Assembly: GCA_022865845.1 (NCBI GenBank)
Contig: JALHUC010000415.1
Location: 1-5,227, forward strand
Origin: a bacterium
GTDB taxonomy: Bacteria; BMS3Abin14
Reading direction: 5' to 3'
DNA: 5,227 bases
A program made the position numbers and the translations under genes. How positions within the stretch are numbered: the stretch's first letter is position 1; the number at the start of each line of letters is the position of its first letter. Of the stretch, positions 1 to 4,820 are shown piece after piece. The notes below the pieces were generated by a model. The model was not told where the DNA came from. It made no database searches and saw only the letters and a program-made list of their open reading frames with translations.

Positions 1-1
1 A

Positions 2-274
2 ATGCTCTGGCCCTTCCTCATGGTGGACGCTGTTATTTTGGGCTACCTGCTGGGTCCAAAAGGCCGCAATACCCTTGATGAGTCCCCTGACCGCTGGCGT
101 TACCTTGCCCTGCTTCCCGCCCCCATGTTCGCCCTGGGGTTATACGCTCTCCTGGCGCCAGTGATCGGTATGTTAATAGGCATTGCGGGTGCTGTTGCGG
201 TGGTGGTTGTAGGGTGGAGGAGGTTGATTCAAAATCCAAGATTAATACAGTGCACAGGTGCACCGGTGCACTAG
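2..274 (+). CDS. Small multi-pass membrane protein, probably 5'-truncated
   Basis: I do not recognise this family. The frame is open from the first bases of the window. The ATG at base 2 may be internal, because no upstream sequence is available to judge a start or ribosome binding site. The 90 visible residues contain three hydrophobic stretches: about residues 2-18, 34-53 and 54-72. The first two are separated by a charged, polar loop (residues 19-33, with GRN, DESPD and RWR). Arg-Arg at 73-74 follows the last helix. This looks like the C-terminal part of an integral inner-membrane protein. The last eight residues (83-90) and the TAG stop are encoded by an 8-bp tandem repeat, so the natural C-terminus probably ended near residue 82 and was extended or replaced by repeat sequence. 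It lies 119 bp before yajQ on the same strand, with no clear terminator between. Function cannot be assigned. Confidence 0.6.
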   Translation: MLWPFLMVDAVILGYLLGPKGRNTLDESPDRWRYLALLPAPMFALGLYALLAPVIGMLIGIAGAVAVVVVGWRRLIQNPRLIQCTGAPVH

Positions 275-281
275 TGCACCA
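250..281. repeat. 8-bp tandem array, four units with palindromic GTGCAC core
   Basis: The hexamer GTGCAC begins at 250, 258, 266 and 274, exactly 8 bp apart. The last two bases of each unit vary (AG, CG, TA, CA). The core is its own reverse complement, so the array reads alike on both strands and could fold. It overlaps the last codons and the TAG stop (272-274) of the upstream membrane-protein frame. Confidence 0.9.
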
Positions 282-292
282 GGGGATTTGTA

Positions 293-327
293 TTCTACGT
301 TCCACATTCTACATTCTACATTCTTGC
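293..327. repeat. 7-bp tandem array, five units, consensus TTCTACA
   Basis: Units begin at 293, 300, 307, 314 and 321. The third and fourth are exactly TTCTACA. The first ends in G, the second has C for T at position 4, and the fifth is TTCTTGC. The period is strictly 7 bp without indels. It lies between the upstream membrane-protein gene and yajQ, ending 55 bp before the yajQ ribosome binding site. Confidence 0.88.
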
Positions 328-361
328 TTTTTCTGGTAAAAAGGATGCGGAGCCCTTCACT

Positions 362-379
362 ATTACAATTACAATTACA
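362..379. repeat. 6-bp tandem array, three units of ATTACA
   Basis: Three perfect ATTACA copies sit head to tail at 362, 368 and 374. They end 3 bp before the Shine-Dalgarno sequence of yajQ (AAGGAG, 383-388). Copy-number change here would leave the ribosome binding site intact but alter the upstream A/T-rich enhancer context. Confidence 0.8.
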
Positions 380-393
380 GATAAGGAGCATTC

Positions 394-885
394 ATGCCGT
401 CCTTCGATGTCGTAAACCGTATTGACATGCAGGAAGTGGACAACGCAGTTAACAACGCGAAAAAAGAGATCGCCACCCGATACGATCTTCGCCAGTCACG
501 ATCCGAGTTGGACCTGGACCGCAAGGAGGAAAAGGTTAAAATTCTGGCGGCCGATGAGATGAAGTTAAAGGCCATAAAGGAGATCGTTATCACCCAGCTG
601 GTGCGAAGGAAGATCGAGGCCAAGGGGCTGCACTTTGCCGAGCACGAGCCCACGAGCCAGGGACATCTCAAATGCGAGGGGGCCTTCCAGCAGGGGATCG
701 ACAAGGAAACGGCACGGAAGATCGTCAAAATGATCAAAGATTCGAAGCTCAAGGTCCAGGCGGCTATCCAGGATGACCAGGTTAGGGTGACGGGGAAAAA
801 GATAGACGACCTCCAGGCGGTCATCGCCATGCTCAAGGAAAAGGATCTTGAGATACCTTTGCAGTTCGTGAATATGAAGGATTAA
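394..885 (+). CDS. yajQ: YajQ-family nucleotide-binding protein
   Basis: This encodes a 163-residue protein of the YajQ/UPF0234 family, a normal full length. Family members are small cytosolic proteins with two RNP-like (ferredoxin-fold) domains that bind nucleotides or nucleic acid; in Xanthomonas and Pseudomonas, homologues bind cyclic di-GMP and act as effectors. Visible hallmarks are the N-terminus MPSFDVVNRID, the RYDLRQS segment (residues 29-35, where most relatives have RFDFRGS or similar), the GIDKETARKIVKMIKDSKLK helix (101-120), the signature VQAAIQDDQVRVTGKKIDDLQ (121-141) and the ending IPLQFVNMKD (154-163). The start is supported by AAGGAG at 383-388, 5 nt upstream. The change of Gly to Gln in the RFDFRGS-like motif is slightly unusual. 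Neighbours on both sides are small membrane proteins, which does not clarify its role. Family assignment is firm; cyclic di-GMP binding is inferred from homologues only. Confidence 0.95.
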   Translation: MPSFDVVNRIDMQEVDNAVNNAKKEIATRYDLRQSRSELDLDRKEEKVKILAADEMKLKAIKEIVITQLVRRKIEAKGLHFAEHEPTSQGHLKCEGAFQQGIDKETARKIVKMIKDSKLKVQAAIQDDQVRVTGKKIDDLQAVIAMLKEKDLEIPLQFVNMKD

Positions 886-887
886 AA

Positions 888-931
888 GACCTGGACCTCG
901 ACCTGGTCCTAGACCTGGACTCAAACTCAAA
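888..931. repeat. 6-bp tandem array, consensus GACCTG, then two CTCAAA units
   Basis: It starts 3 bp after the yajQ stop codon. Units at 888, 894, 900, 906 and 912 are GACCTG or one to three changes from it (GACCTC, GTCCTA). CTCAAA follows twice, at 920 and 926. The segment CCTGGTCCT (902-910) is the exact reverse complement of AGGACCAGG at 971-979 in the next array, so the two arrays could pair as RNA or DNA hairpin arms. Confidence 0.85.
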
Positions 932-956
932 CCTTTGTGAGATCCATTTTCCTTCA

Positions 957-980
957 CCAGGACAACGACCAGGACCAGGA
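957..980. repeat. 6-bp tandem array, consensus CCAGGA, opposed to the 888-917 array
   Basis: Four 6-bp units begin at 957, 963, 969 and 975. Three are CCAGGA and the second is CAACGA. The word is close to the reverse complement of the GACCTG-type array 40 bp upstream, and the two share a perfect 9-bp inverted repeat (902-910 with 971-979). No T-tract follows the right arm, so this is not a canonical intrinsic terminator. Confidence 0.85.
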
Positions 981-995
981 CTGCCTTTTCTATCC

Positions 996-1016
996 ACTTT
1001 CCACTTTTGACTTTCC
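996..1016. repeat. 7-bp tandem array, three units of ACTTTCC type
   Basis: Units at 996, 1003 and 1010 read ACTTTCC, ACTTTTG and ACTTTCC. The array occupies the place where a ribosome binding site region for the next gene would begin, 26 bp before its ATG. No good Shine-Dalgarno sequence is visible in the following bases. Confidence 0.75.
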
Positions 1017-1041
1017 TTCATTTTATGGTAATCCTTTTCAA

Positions 1042-1392
1042 ATGAAAAAGTTAAGAAATTACTTTTTAGTTGCCTTCGTCCTGTACCTCCTCGTTTCGGG
1101 ATGGATGATCGGAATGCCTTACGTCAGAAACGTCATGTTCGCGGACGAGGTGGACAATATCGCCCGTGGTCTGAATTACGATGGCACTATCCTGAGGGCA
1201 ACGGGCCGTGTCAAAAATGCTGCCAGCAGTAACCATATTTCCATCACCGAGAAAAATATTGTCATCGTTAAAGATCCCAAAACCAACTATACCCTGGTGG
1301 AAATTAAATACTCCGTGAGCGTGTCAACGCCCTTTGAGCTGTACACCCATGTGTGGAATTTCCATGTTAGAGCGGAAAAAGGTAAGAAGTAG
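1042..1392 (+). CDS. Small membrane-anchored protein, possibly DUF4845-like
   Basis: A 116-residue protein starts at the ATG at 1042. The frame is open further upstream (to 937), but that part runs through repeat arrays and is not protein-like. The start MKKLRN followed by a hydrophobic stretch (residues 7-25) and a polar remainder predicts one N-terminal transmembrane anchor with the C-terminal domain outside the cytoplasm. That domain alternates polar and hydrophobic residues, as in a small beta-rich fold (for example NIVIVKDPKTNYTLVEIKYS), and ends in a lysine-rich tail. Architecture and size resemble the small DUF4845-type proteins common in deltaproteobacteria, but I see no decisive motif, so the family is tentative. 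No clear Shine-Dalgarno sequence precedes the ATG, and the first 12 codons are A/T-rich compared with the neighbouring genes. Function unknown. Confidence 0.7.
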   Translation: MKKLRNYFLVAFVLYLLVSGWMIGMPYVRNVMFADEVDNIARGLNYDGTILRATGRVKNAASSNHISITEKNIVIVKDPKTNYTLVEIKYSVSVSTPFELYTHVWNFHVRAEKGKK

Positions 1393-1403
1393 ATCTGGAG
1401 AGC

Positions 1404-1431
1404 AGTGCAGAGTGCAAAGTGCAGGGTGCAG
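1404..1431. repeat. 7-bp tandem array, four units of AGTGCAG type
   Basis: Units at 1404, 1411, 1418 and 1425 read AGTGCAG, AGTGCAA, AGTGCAG and GGTGCAG. The array starts 12 bp after the stop of the membrane-anchored protein gene (1392). The stretch 1432-1520 after it holds no gene or clear terminator. It contains one further heptamer doublet (TTGTAGG/TTGTAGC, 1472-1485). Confidence 0.88.
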
Positions 1432-1523
1432 AGAAGGCCTATCTCAAATTCACCTTTCAAATTATAAACGCTTGTAGGTTGTAGCTGCCGGCAATCAGCA
1501 TACAGTTTTTGATCCTTTTCTGA

Positions 1524-1558
1524 GTTCTGCGTTCTGTGTTCTGCGTCCTGCGTTCTGG
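1524..1558. repeat. 7-bp tandem array, five units, consensus GTTCTGC
   Basis: Units begin at 1524, 1531, 1538, 1545 and 1552. They read GTTCTGC, GTTCTGT, GTTCTGC, GTCCTGC and GTTCTGG, all within one change of the consensus, with no indel. It is separated by only 8 bp from a second array with an unrelated word. Confidence 0.92.
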
Positions 1559-1566
1559 ACTTGTCC

Positions 1567-1594
1567 AATCACGAGTCACGAATCACAAATTACG
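1567..1594. repeat. 7-bp tandem array, four units, consensus AATCACG
   Basis: Units at 1567, 1574, 1581 and 1588 read AATCACG, AGTCACG, AATCACA and AATTACG. It ends 11 bp before the -35 hexamer of the pyrimidine operon promoter, so it lies in the region where an upstream promoter element or activator site would be. Confidence 0.9.
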
Positions 1595-1605
1595 GTCCTC
1601 CCCCC

Positions 1606-1634
1606 TTGACAATGAGTTCCGTTCGCGAGATAAG
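1606..1634 (+). promoter_or_regulatory. Sigma-70-type promoter of the pyr operon
   Basis: A perfect -35 hexamer TTGACA (1606-1611) is followed, after a 17-bp spacer, by GATAAG (1629-1634), which matches TATAAT at four of six positions. Transcription would start near 1641, just before the predicted PyrR-binding hairpin and about 185 nt ahead of pyrR. That leader length is typical of attenuator-controlled operons. The spacing and the position directly upstream of the regulatory hairpin support the call; the weaker -10 is the main uncertainty. Confidence 0.75.
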
Positions 1635-1647
1635 AATAGTGGAAATA

Positions 1648-1680
1648 CCCTTTAATCTAATTCCGTGAGATTAGGAAGGG
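1648..1680 (+). promoter_or_regulatory. PyrR-binding RNA hairpin (pyr leader anti-antiterminator)
   Basis: The outer arms CCCTT (1648-1652) and AAGGG (1676-1680) pair. A 5'-side internal bulge (TAA, 1653-1655) follows, then an upper stem of CTAAT (1657-1661) with ATTAG (1670-1674), plus U1662-G1669 and U1656-G1675 wobbles. The terminal hexaloop is CCGUGA (1663-1668). PyrR sites of Bacillus-type leaders have a hexaloop of the form CNGNGA on a short stem, with a purine-rich bulge on the 5' side lower down; this hairpin has all of these. Against the usual AGUC/GGCU upper stem, the changes here (AAUU/GAUU) keep the pairing, as compensatory changes would. PyrR bound to UMP or UTP would stabilise this hairpin and favour the terminator at 1719-1752. 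The 3' arm also carries the AGGAAGGG Shine-Dalgarno-like sequence of a leader ORF. Confidence 0.85.
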
Positions 1681-1687
1681 AACGTAG

Positions 1688-1807
1688 ATGAACAGCATTA
1701 CAAAAAGCGAATATTCATGGCCTCTCCGCGTAAGCGGGGAGGCCTTTTTTTTGTATTCCTGGTCAGACTGTGAATGCGAATTGTTCCATCCACATCTATT
1801 ACCGTGA
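1688..1807 (+). CDS. Putative 39-codon pyr leader peptide
   Basis: A short frame from ATG 1688 to TGA 1805-1807 encodes 39 residues beginning MNSITKSEYSW. A strong Shine-Dalgarno sequence, AGGAAGGG (1673-1680), ends 7 nt before the ATG and lies inside the 3' arm of the predicted PyrR-binding hairpin. The frame passes through the whole attenuator terminator; the T-run encodes Phe-Phe-Leu. It stops 18 nt before the pyrR start, leaving room for reinitiation at the pyrR ribosome binding site (AGGGA, 1813-1817). By analogy with the 44-codon pyrL leader of E. coli pyrBI, a translating ribosome would keep the terminator from folding. No homologue is recognised and a frame of this size can occur by chance, so the call rests on the ribosome binding site and the placement. 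Confidence 0.5.
   Translation: MNSITKSEYSWPLRVSGEAFFLYSWSDCECELFHPHLLP
1719..1752 (+). terminator. Intrinsic terminator acting as the pyr attenuator
   Basis: An 11-bp stem pairs GGCCTCTCCGC (1719-1729) with GCGGGGAGGCC (1734-1744), with a single U-G wobble. The loop is GUAA, a GNRA-type tetraloop closed by C-G. Eight T residues follow (1745-1752). This is a textbook intrinsic terminator. It lies between the operon promoter and pyrR on the same strand, so it must be conditional if the operon is to be expressed. The 5' arm can alternatively pair with the 3' part of the PyrR hairpin (1674-1679 with 1721-1727, one bulged C), giving a plausible antiterminator. Confidence 0.92.
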
Positions 1808-1825
1808 AAGGCAGGGACAAGCTCT

Positions 1826-2377
1826 ATGAGAGGCCGACGCCGTAGACAGATCATGGACCATGTGGAGATCGACAGGGCTATCAAAAGGATCGCGTTTGAG
1901 ATCCTGGAAAAAAACAAGGGACACGAGGATGTCATTCTGGTGGGCATACCTACCCCTGGTCCGGCCCTGGCTGAGCGGATCTGCAGACACATAGAGAATG
2001 TGGAAGGTGTCAGGGTTCCCACTGGAAGCCTCGATATCACTTTTTACCGTGACGATATCGACGATCACCCGAAGCCAATGCCCAAGGCTACCGATATGCC
2101 GGGGGACATATCCGGCAAGACGATCGTTCTCGTTGACGATGTTCTTTTCACAGGGCGCACGATCCGGGCCGCCATGGACGCTCTTATGGACCATGGTAGG
2201 CCTGCGAGGGTCCAGCTTGCGGCCCTGGTTGACAGAGGGCACAGGGAATTGCCGATCAGAGCCGATTTTGTGGGCAGGAACATCCCCACCAGACTGCACG
2301 AAAAGGTTAAGGTCCTGCTCACCGAGCACGGTGCCAAGGTTGACGAGGTGGCGATCGAGGAAGGAGATTTAGAATGA
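1826..2377 (+). CDS. pyrR: PyrR: pyr operon RNA-binding regulator / uracil phosphoribosyltransferase
   Basis: The 183-residue product is close to the usual length of about 180. PyrR is a cytosolic type I phosphoribosyltransferase-fold protein that senses UMP/UTP against PRPP and binds the pyr leader RNA; many members also make UMP from uracil and PRPP. The PRPP loop [12 protein letters not shown] is at 101-112, and YRDD (74-77) and [16 protein letters not shown] (135-150) are typical. Arg140, Arg145 and Arg151 match Bacillus subtilis Arg141, Arg146 and Lys152 on the RNA-binding side. In contrast, B. subtilis Thr18, His22, Lys40 and Arg42 correspond to Lys20, Phe24, Pro42 and Pro44. The N-terminus is unusually arginine-rich (Arg at 2 and 4-7). 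ATG 1826 is chosen because AGGGA (1813-1817) precedes it by 8 nt and the alignment covers the normal N-terminus; ATG 1853 would cut it. It is the first gene of the operon, behind its own attenuator. Confidence 0.96.
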   Translation: MRGRRRRQIMDHVEIDRAIKRIAFEILEKNKGHEDVILVGIPTPGPALAERICRHIENVEGVRVPTGSLDITFYRDDIDDHPKPMPKATDMPGDISGKTIVLVDDVLFTGRTIRAAMDALMDHGRPARVQLAALVDRGHRELPIRADFVGRNIPTRLHEKVKVLLTEHGAKVDEVAIEEGDLE

Positions 2378-2405
2378 GTCCAAAGTGCAACGTCCAACGT
2401 CCAAA
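2378..2405. repeat. 7-bp tandem array, four units of GTCCAAA type
   Basis: It begins at the first base after the pyrR stop codon. Units at 2378, 2385, 2392 and 2399 read GTCCAAA, GTGCAAC, GTCCAAC and GTCCAAA. A further degenerate doublet (ATTGGGA/ACTGGGA) lies at 2414-2427. The spacer to pyrB is only 115 bp and is largely made of such units. Confidence 0.9.
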
Positions 2406-2442
2406 GTATGCTGATTGGGAACTGGGACTTATGTCTGTTTTT

Positions 2443-2470
2443 CTTTGGTCCTTGGTCTTTGGGCTTTGGG
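2443..2470. repeat. 7-bp tandem array, four units of CTTTGGG/T type, opposed to the 2378 array
   Basis: Units at 2443, 2450, 2457 and 2464 read CTTTGGT, CCTTGGT, CTTTGGG and CTTTGGG. CTTTGG is the reverse complement of CCAAAG in the array just after pyrR, so the two arrays can pair in the pyrR-pyrB spacer transcript. The array ends 10 bp before the pyrB Shine-Dalgarno sequence (GGAGG, 2481-2485). No T-run follows, so readthrough into pyrB is expected. Confidence 0.9.
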
Positions 2471-2492
2471 CTGATGCCAAGGAGGTGCTCCC

Positions 2493-3428
2493 ATGATCGG
2501 CAATTCGAACCACCTTCTGGGGTTGGACGGTCTTACCAGGGATGATATCACCCGTGTGCTGAACGCGGCAGCCGGGATGAAGGAAATCTCAGCCAGAAAG
2601 ATCAAAAAGGTGCCGACCCTCAGAGGCAAGACCATCGTGAACCTTTTCTTCGAGCCCAGCACCAGAACGCGGACTTCCTTTGAGATCGCGGCCAAGCGCC
2701 TTTCCGCTGACGCGGTGAACTTTTCGGCCTCGGCAAGCAGCACTTCCAAGGGGGAAACCCTGGTGGACACCGCAAGGAACATCGAAGCCATGGCTCCCGA
2801 TGTCGTCATCATCAGGCACAAGTTCAGCGGATCCCCTTACATGCTCGCTGACCGCCTGGATTGTTCCATCGTTAACGCGGGTGACGGGTCTCATCAGCAC
2901 CCCAGCCAGGGGCTCCTGGATATCTTTACCGCAAGGGAAAGGAAGGGGGACCTTACTGGTCTCAAGGTTGTCATTGCTGGTGATATCACCCACAGCCGGG
3001 TGGCCCGTTCCGACATCTACGGGTTTACCGCCATGGGGGCCAACGTGCACGTTACAGGCCCGCCGACCATGATTCCTGTAGGCATTGAGGCGATGGGAGC
3101 GACGGTCCAGCCGTCTTTCGAGGCGGCCATCGAAGGCGCTGATATCATAATCATGCTGAGGATACAGTTGGAGAGGAAAAGTGGGATGCTGATCCCCAGT
3201 CTCAGGGAGTATGCCAGGTTCTTTGGCCTCAACGCCGAGCGCCTTGCGATTGCAAATAAAGATGTTCTCGTCATGCACCCGGGGCCGATCAACAGGGGTA
3301 TCGAAATATCCTCGGAGATAGCCGATGGACCTTACAGTGTAATTCTTGACCAGGTGGAAAACGGGGTGGCAGTGAGAATGGCCATCCTCTATCTCCTTAG
3401 TGGAGGAATCGATGAAATGGTTGATTAG
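2493..3428 (+). CDS. pyrB: Aspartate carbamoyltransferase catalytic subunit
   Basis: PyrB condenses carbamoyl phosphate with L-aspartate to N-carbamoyl-L-aspartate, the committed step of pyrimidine synthesis, in the cytosol. The 311 residues are full length. The carbamoyl-phosphate motif [13 protein letters not shown] is at 52-64 (Ser56-Thr-Arg-Thr-Arg60). Lys86 in SSTSKGE corresponds to E. coli Lys84 from the neighbouring subunit. [14 protein letters not shown] (130-143) carries His134 and Gln139. Arg169 sits in [11 protein letters not shown], Arg223 and Gln225 match the aspartate-binding Arg229 and Gln231, and HPGPINRG (262-269) replaces the HPLP loop of E. coli, as is usual in enzymes outside the enterobacterial type. 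GGAGG at 2481-2485 gives the ATG good spacing (7 nt). No pyrI regulatory-subunit gene follows; control by PyrR at the RNA level would substitute for it. Its end overlaps the start of pyrC by 17 bp, pointing to translational coupling. Confidence 0.98.
   Translation: MIGNSNHLLGLDGLTRDDITRVLNAAAGMKEISARKIKKVPTLRGKTIVNLFFEPSTRTRTSFEIAAKRLSADAVNFSASASSTSKGETLVDTARNIEAMAPDVVIIRHKFSGSPYMLADRLDCSIVNAGDGSHQHPSQGLLDIFTARERKGDLTGLKVVIAGDITHSRVARSDIYGFTAMGANVHVTGPPTMIPVGIEAMGATVQPSFEAAIEGADIIIMLRIQLERKSGMLIPSLREYARFFGLNAERLAIANKDVLVMHPGPINRGIEISSEIADGPYSVILDQVENGVAVRMAILYLLSGGIDEMVD
3402..3406 (+). promoter_or_regulatory. Ribosome binding site that sets the pyrC start
   Basis: GGAGG, 5 nt before ATG 3412, lies within the last codons of pyrB. 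It favours ATG 3412 over the in-frame GTG at 3400, which would overlap the Shine-Dalgarno sequence itself. Its position inside pyrB means that ribosomes finishing pyrB can open and reuse it. Confidence 0.8.
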
Positions 3429-4713
3429 CGGCGGACGGATCGTGGATCCTGCTTCGGGCAGGGACGAGGTGGCTGACCTCCTCCTTGAGGACGGTTTGAT
3501 CAAAAGAACAGGCCAGGGGGTCAAGGCTGCCCGCGGGGTTAAGACGGTGGATGCTTCCGGTCTGCTTGTCGTTCCGGGGCTCATTGACATGCATTGCCAT
3601 CTGAGGGAACCCGGGTTTGAATACAAGGAGACTGTGGCCTCCGGCTGTGCGGCGGCCGTAAAGGGCGGTATTACATCGGTAATGTGTATGGCAAACACCG
3701 ATCCTGTCAACGATTGCGCCTCGGTGACAGCCTATATTCTGGCCAAGGCATCCCAGGCCGGTCTGGCACGGGTATTCCCCATAGGAGCGATCACCAAAGG
3801 GATGCAGGGCGAATCCCTGGCCGAGATGGGGGAGCTGGCCCATAGCGGGTGTGTGGCAGTGTCTGATGATGGCCGGCCGGTGCGCAGTGGCGGCATCATG
3901 CGCAGGGCCATCGAATACTCGGCCGCTTTCGGCCTCCTGGTCATCGATCACGCTGAGGATTTGAGCATCGCCGGTGAGGGTGTTATGCACGAGGGTTTTG
4001 TGTCCACCATGCTGGGTCTCGAGGGGATACCGACAGCCGCTGCGTTGTCCCAAATAGCCAGGAACATAGCCCTTGTTAGGGAATTCGGAGGTCGGATCCA
4101 CATTGCCCACGTAAGTTCGCGAAGCGGGGCGGATCTGATCCGTAACGCCAAAGCCGAGGGCCTGTCCGTAACCGCAGAAACCTGCCCTCACTTTTTCACC
4201 CTGGATCACGAGGCTGTAAGGGGTTTCGATACAAACGCGAAGGTGAACCCGCCCCTGAGTACAGCAGATGATGTTGAGGGGATCATCGAAAGCCTCGCCG
4301 ACGGGACGATAGATGTGATCGCCACCGATCATGCCCCGCACCACAGGGATGAAAAGGACCGGGAGTTTGACCTGGCCGCCTTCGGTATCTCCGGTTTTGA
4401 AACGGCTTTGGCATTGACCCTCGGTCTCGTACATAAAGGCCGTCTGCCCCTGATGGAGGCCATCGCCAAGTGGACGGTGAACCCTGCCAAGATCGTGGGG
4501 CTGCCGGGGGGCACTCTTGCCGAGGGCGCTCATGCCGATGTGACCCTATTGGATGCGGAGGCTCAGTGGACGGTAGATCCTACCCTGTTCCTTTCCAAGG
4601 GTAAGAACACCCCCTTTGCGGGAACGAAGCTGAAGGGGGAGGTGGCAAACACCTTCGTGGGGGGGAGGATGGTGTATGACAGGAATGAAGGGATAATTGT
4701 TAAACAGGAATAG
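3412..4713 (+). CDS. pyrC: Dihydroorotase, class I (multifunctional)
   Basis: PyrC reversibly cyclises N-carbamoyl-L-aspartate to dihydroorotate, the third step of UMP synthesis. It belongs to the metal-dependent amidohydrolase superfamily (TIM barrel with a small beta-sandwich formed by both ends). The 433 residues fit the class I length. Expected zinc and catalytic residues are present: His61 and His63 in [10 protein letters not shown], the Asp of the SDDG motif (151-154), His180 in DHAED, His233 in IAHVSS, and Asp306 in [18 protein letters not shown] (253-262), [10 protein letters not shown] (357-366) and [11 protein letters not shown] (399-409) are also typical. These positions match Aquifex aeolicus PyrC almost one to one, and that enzyme works in complex with PyrB. 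The overlap with pyrB fits coordinated output of the two enzymes. The final Glu and the TAG stop come from the start of a 7-bp repeat array. Confidence 0.97.
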   Translation: MKWLISGGRIVDPASGRDEVADLLLEDGLIKRTGQGVKAARGVKTVDASGLLVVPGLIDMHCHLREPGFEYKETVASGCAAAVKGGITSVMCMANTDPVNDCASVTAYILAKASQAGLARVFPIGAITKGMQGESLAEMGELAHSGCVAVSDDGRPVRSGGIMRRAIEYSAAFGLLVIDHAEDLSIAGEGVMHEGFVSTMLGLEGIPTAAALSQIARNIALVREFGGRIHIAHVSSRSGADLIRNAKAEGLSVTAETCPHFFTLDHEAVRGFDTNAKVNPPLSTADDVEGIIESLADGTIDVIATDHAPHHRDEKDREFDLAAFGISGFETALALTLGLVHKGRLPLMEAIAKWTVNPAKIVGLPGGTLAEGAHADVTLLDAEAQWTVDPTLFLSKGKNTPFAGTKLKGEVANTFVGGRMVYDRNEGIIVKQE

Positions 4714-4763
4714 GGAATAGGGAAGGAAGAAGTATGAAGGGTGAAGGATGAAGGAAGAAGGAA
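4708..4763. repeat. 7-bp tandem array, eight units of GAAGGAA type
   Basis: Eight units in strict 7-bp register begin at 4708, 4715, 4722, 4729, 4736, 4743, 4750 and 4757. The first two read GAATAGG, and the rest are GAAGGAA, GAAGTAT, GAAGGGT, GAAGGAT and GAAGGAA twice. This is the longest array in the window. It overlaps the pyrC stop codon (TAG, 4711-4713). Bases 4715-4727 are the exact reverse complement of 4833-4845, next to the carA start. Confidence 0.92.
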
Positions 4764-4820
4764 AAGCACTTAATAACATAACTTGGAACGGGTTTTAGGT
4801 TATAGAAGGGTTGGAGGTTA

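Noticed and set aside
250..379. CRISPR array
   Set aside because: Units are 6-8 bp and directly adjacent; there are no long repeats with unique spacers and no cas genes.
937..1041. Upstream in-frame ATG at 937 for the membrane-anchored protein
   Set aside because: The 35 extra codons would translate repeat arrays; from 1042 the protein starts with a normal MKK-plus-hydrophobic anchor.
1884..2040. Minus-strand frames overlapping the pyr leader and pyrR
   Set aside because: They read antisense to the PyrR hairpin, terminator and pyrR and show no start signal or protein family features.
2378..2492. A second PyrR-binding site and attenuator between pyrR and pyrB, as in B. subtilis
   Set aside because: There is no CNGNGA hexaloop on a stem and no hairpin followed by a T-run; the spacer is mostly heptamer arrays. 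The pyrC-carA spacer was also read and has none.
3400..3411. GTG at 3400 as the pyrC start
   Set aside because: It would place the start inside its own Shine-Dalgarno sequence; ATG 3412 has GGAGG 5 nt upstream and gives the usual dihydroorotase N-terminus.
2589..3710. Long minus-strand open frame opposite pyrB/pyrC (373 codons)
   Set aside because: It lies antisense to two unmistakable enzyme genes, and its translation has no recognisable domain; it is a by-product of their codon use.
3397..4533. Long minus-strand open frame opposite pyrC (378 codons)
   Set aside because: Entirely antisense to pyrC, whose catalytic residues are intact; the translated protein is rich in His, Gly and Arg without a family pattern.
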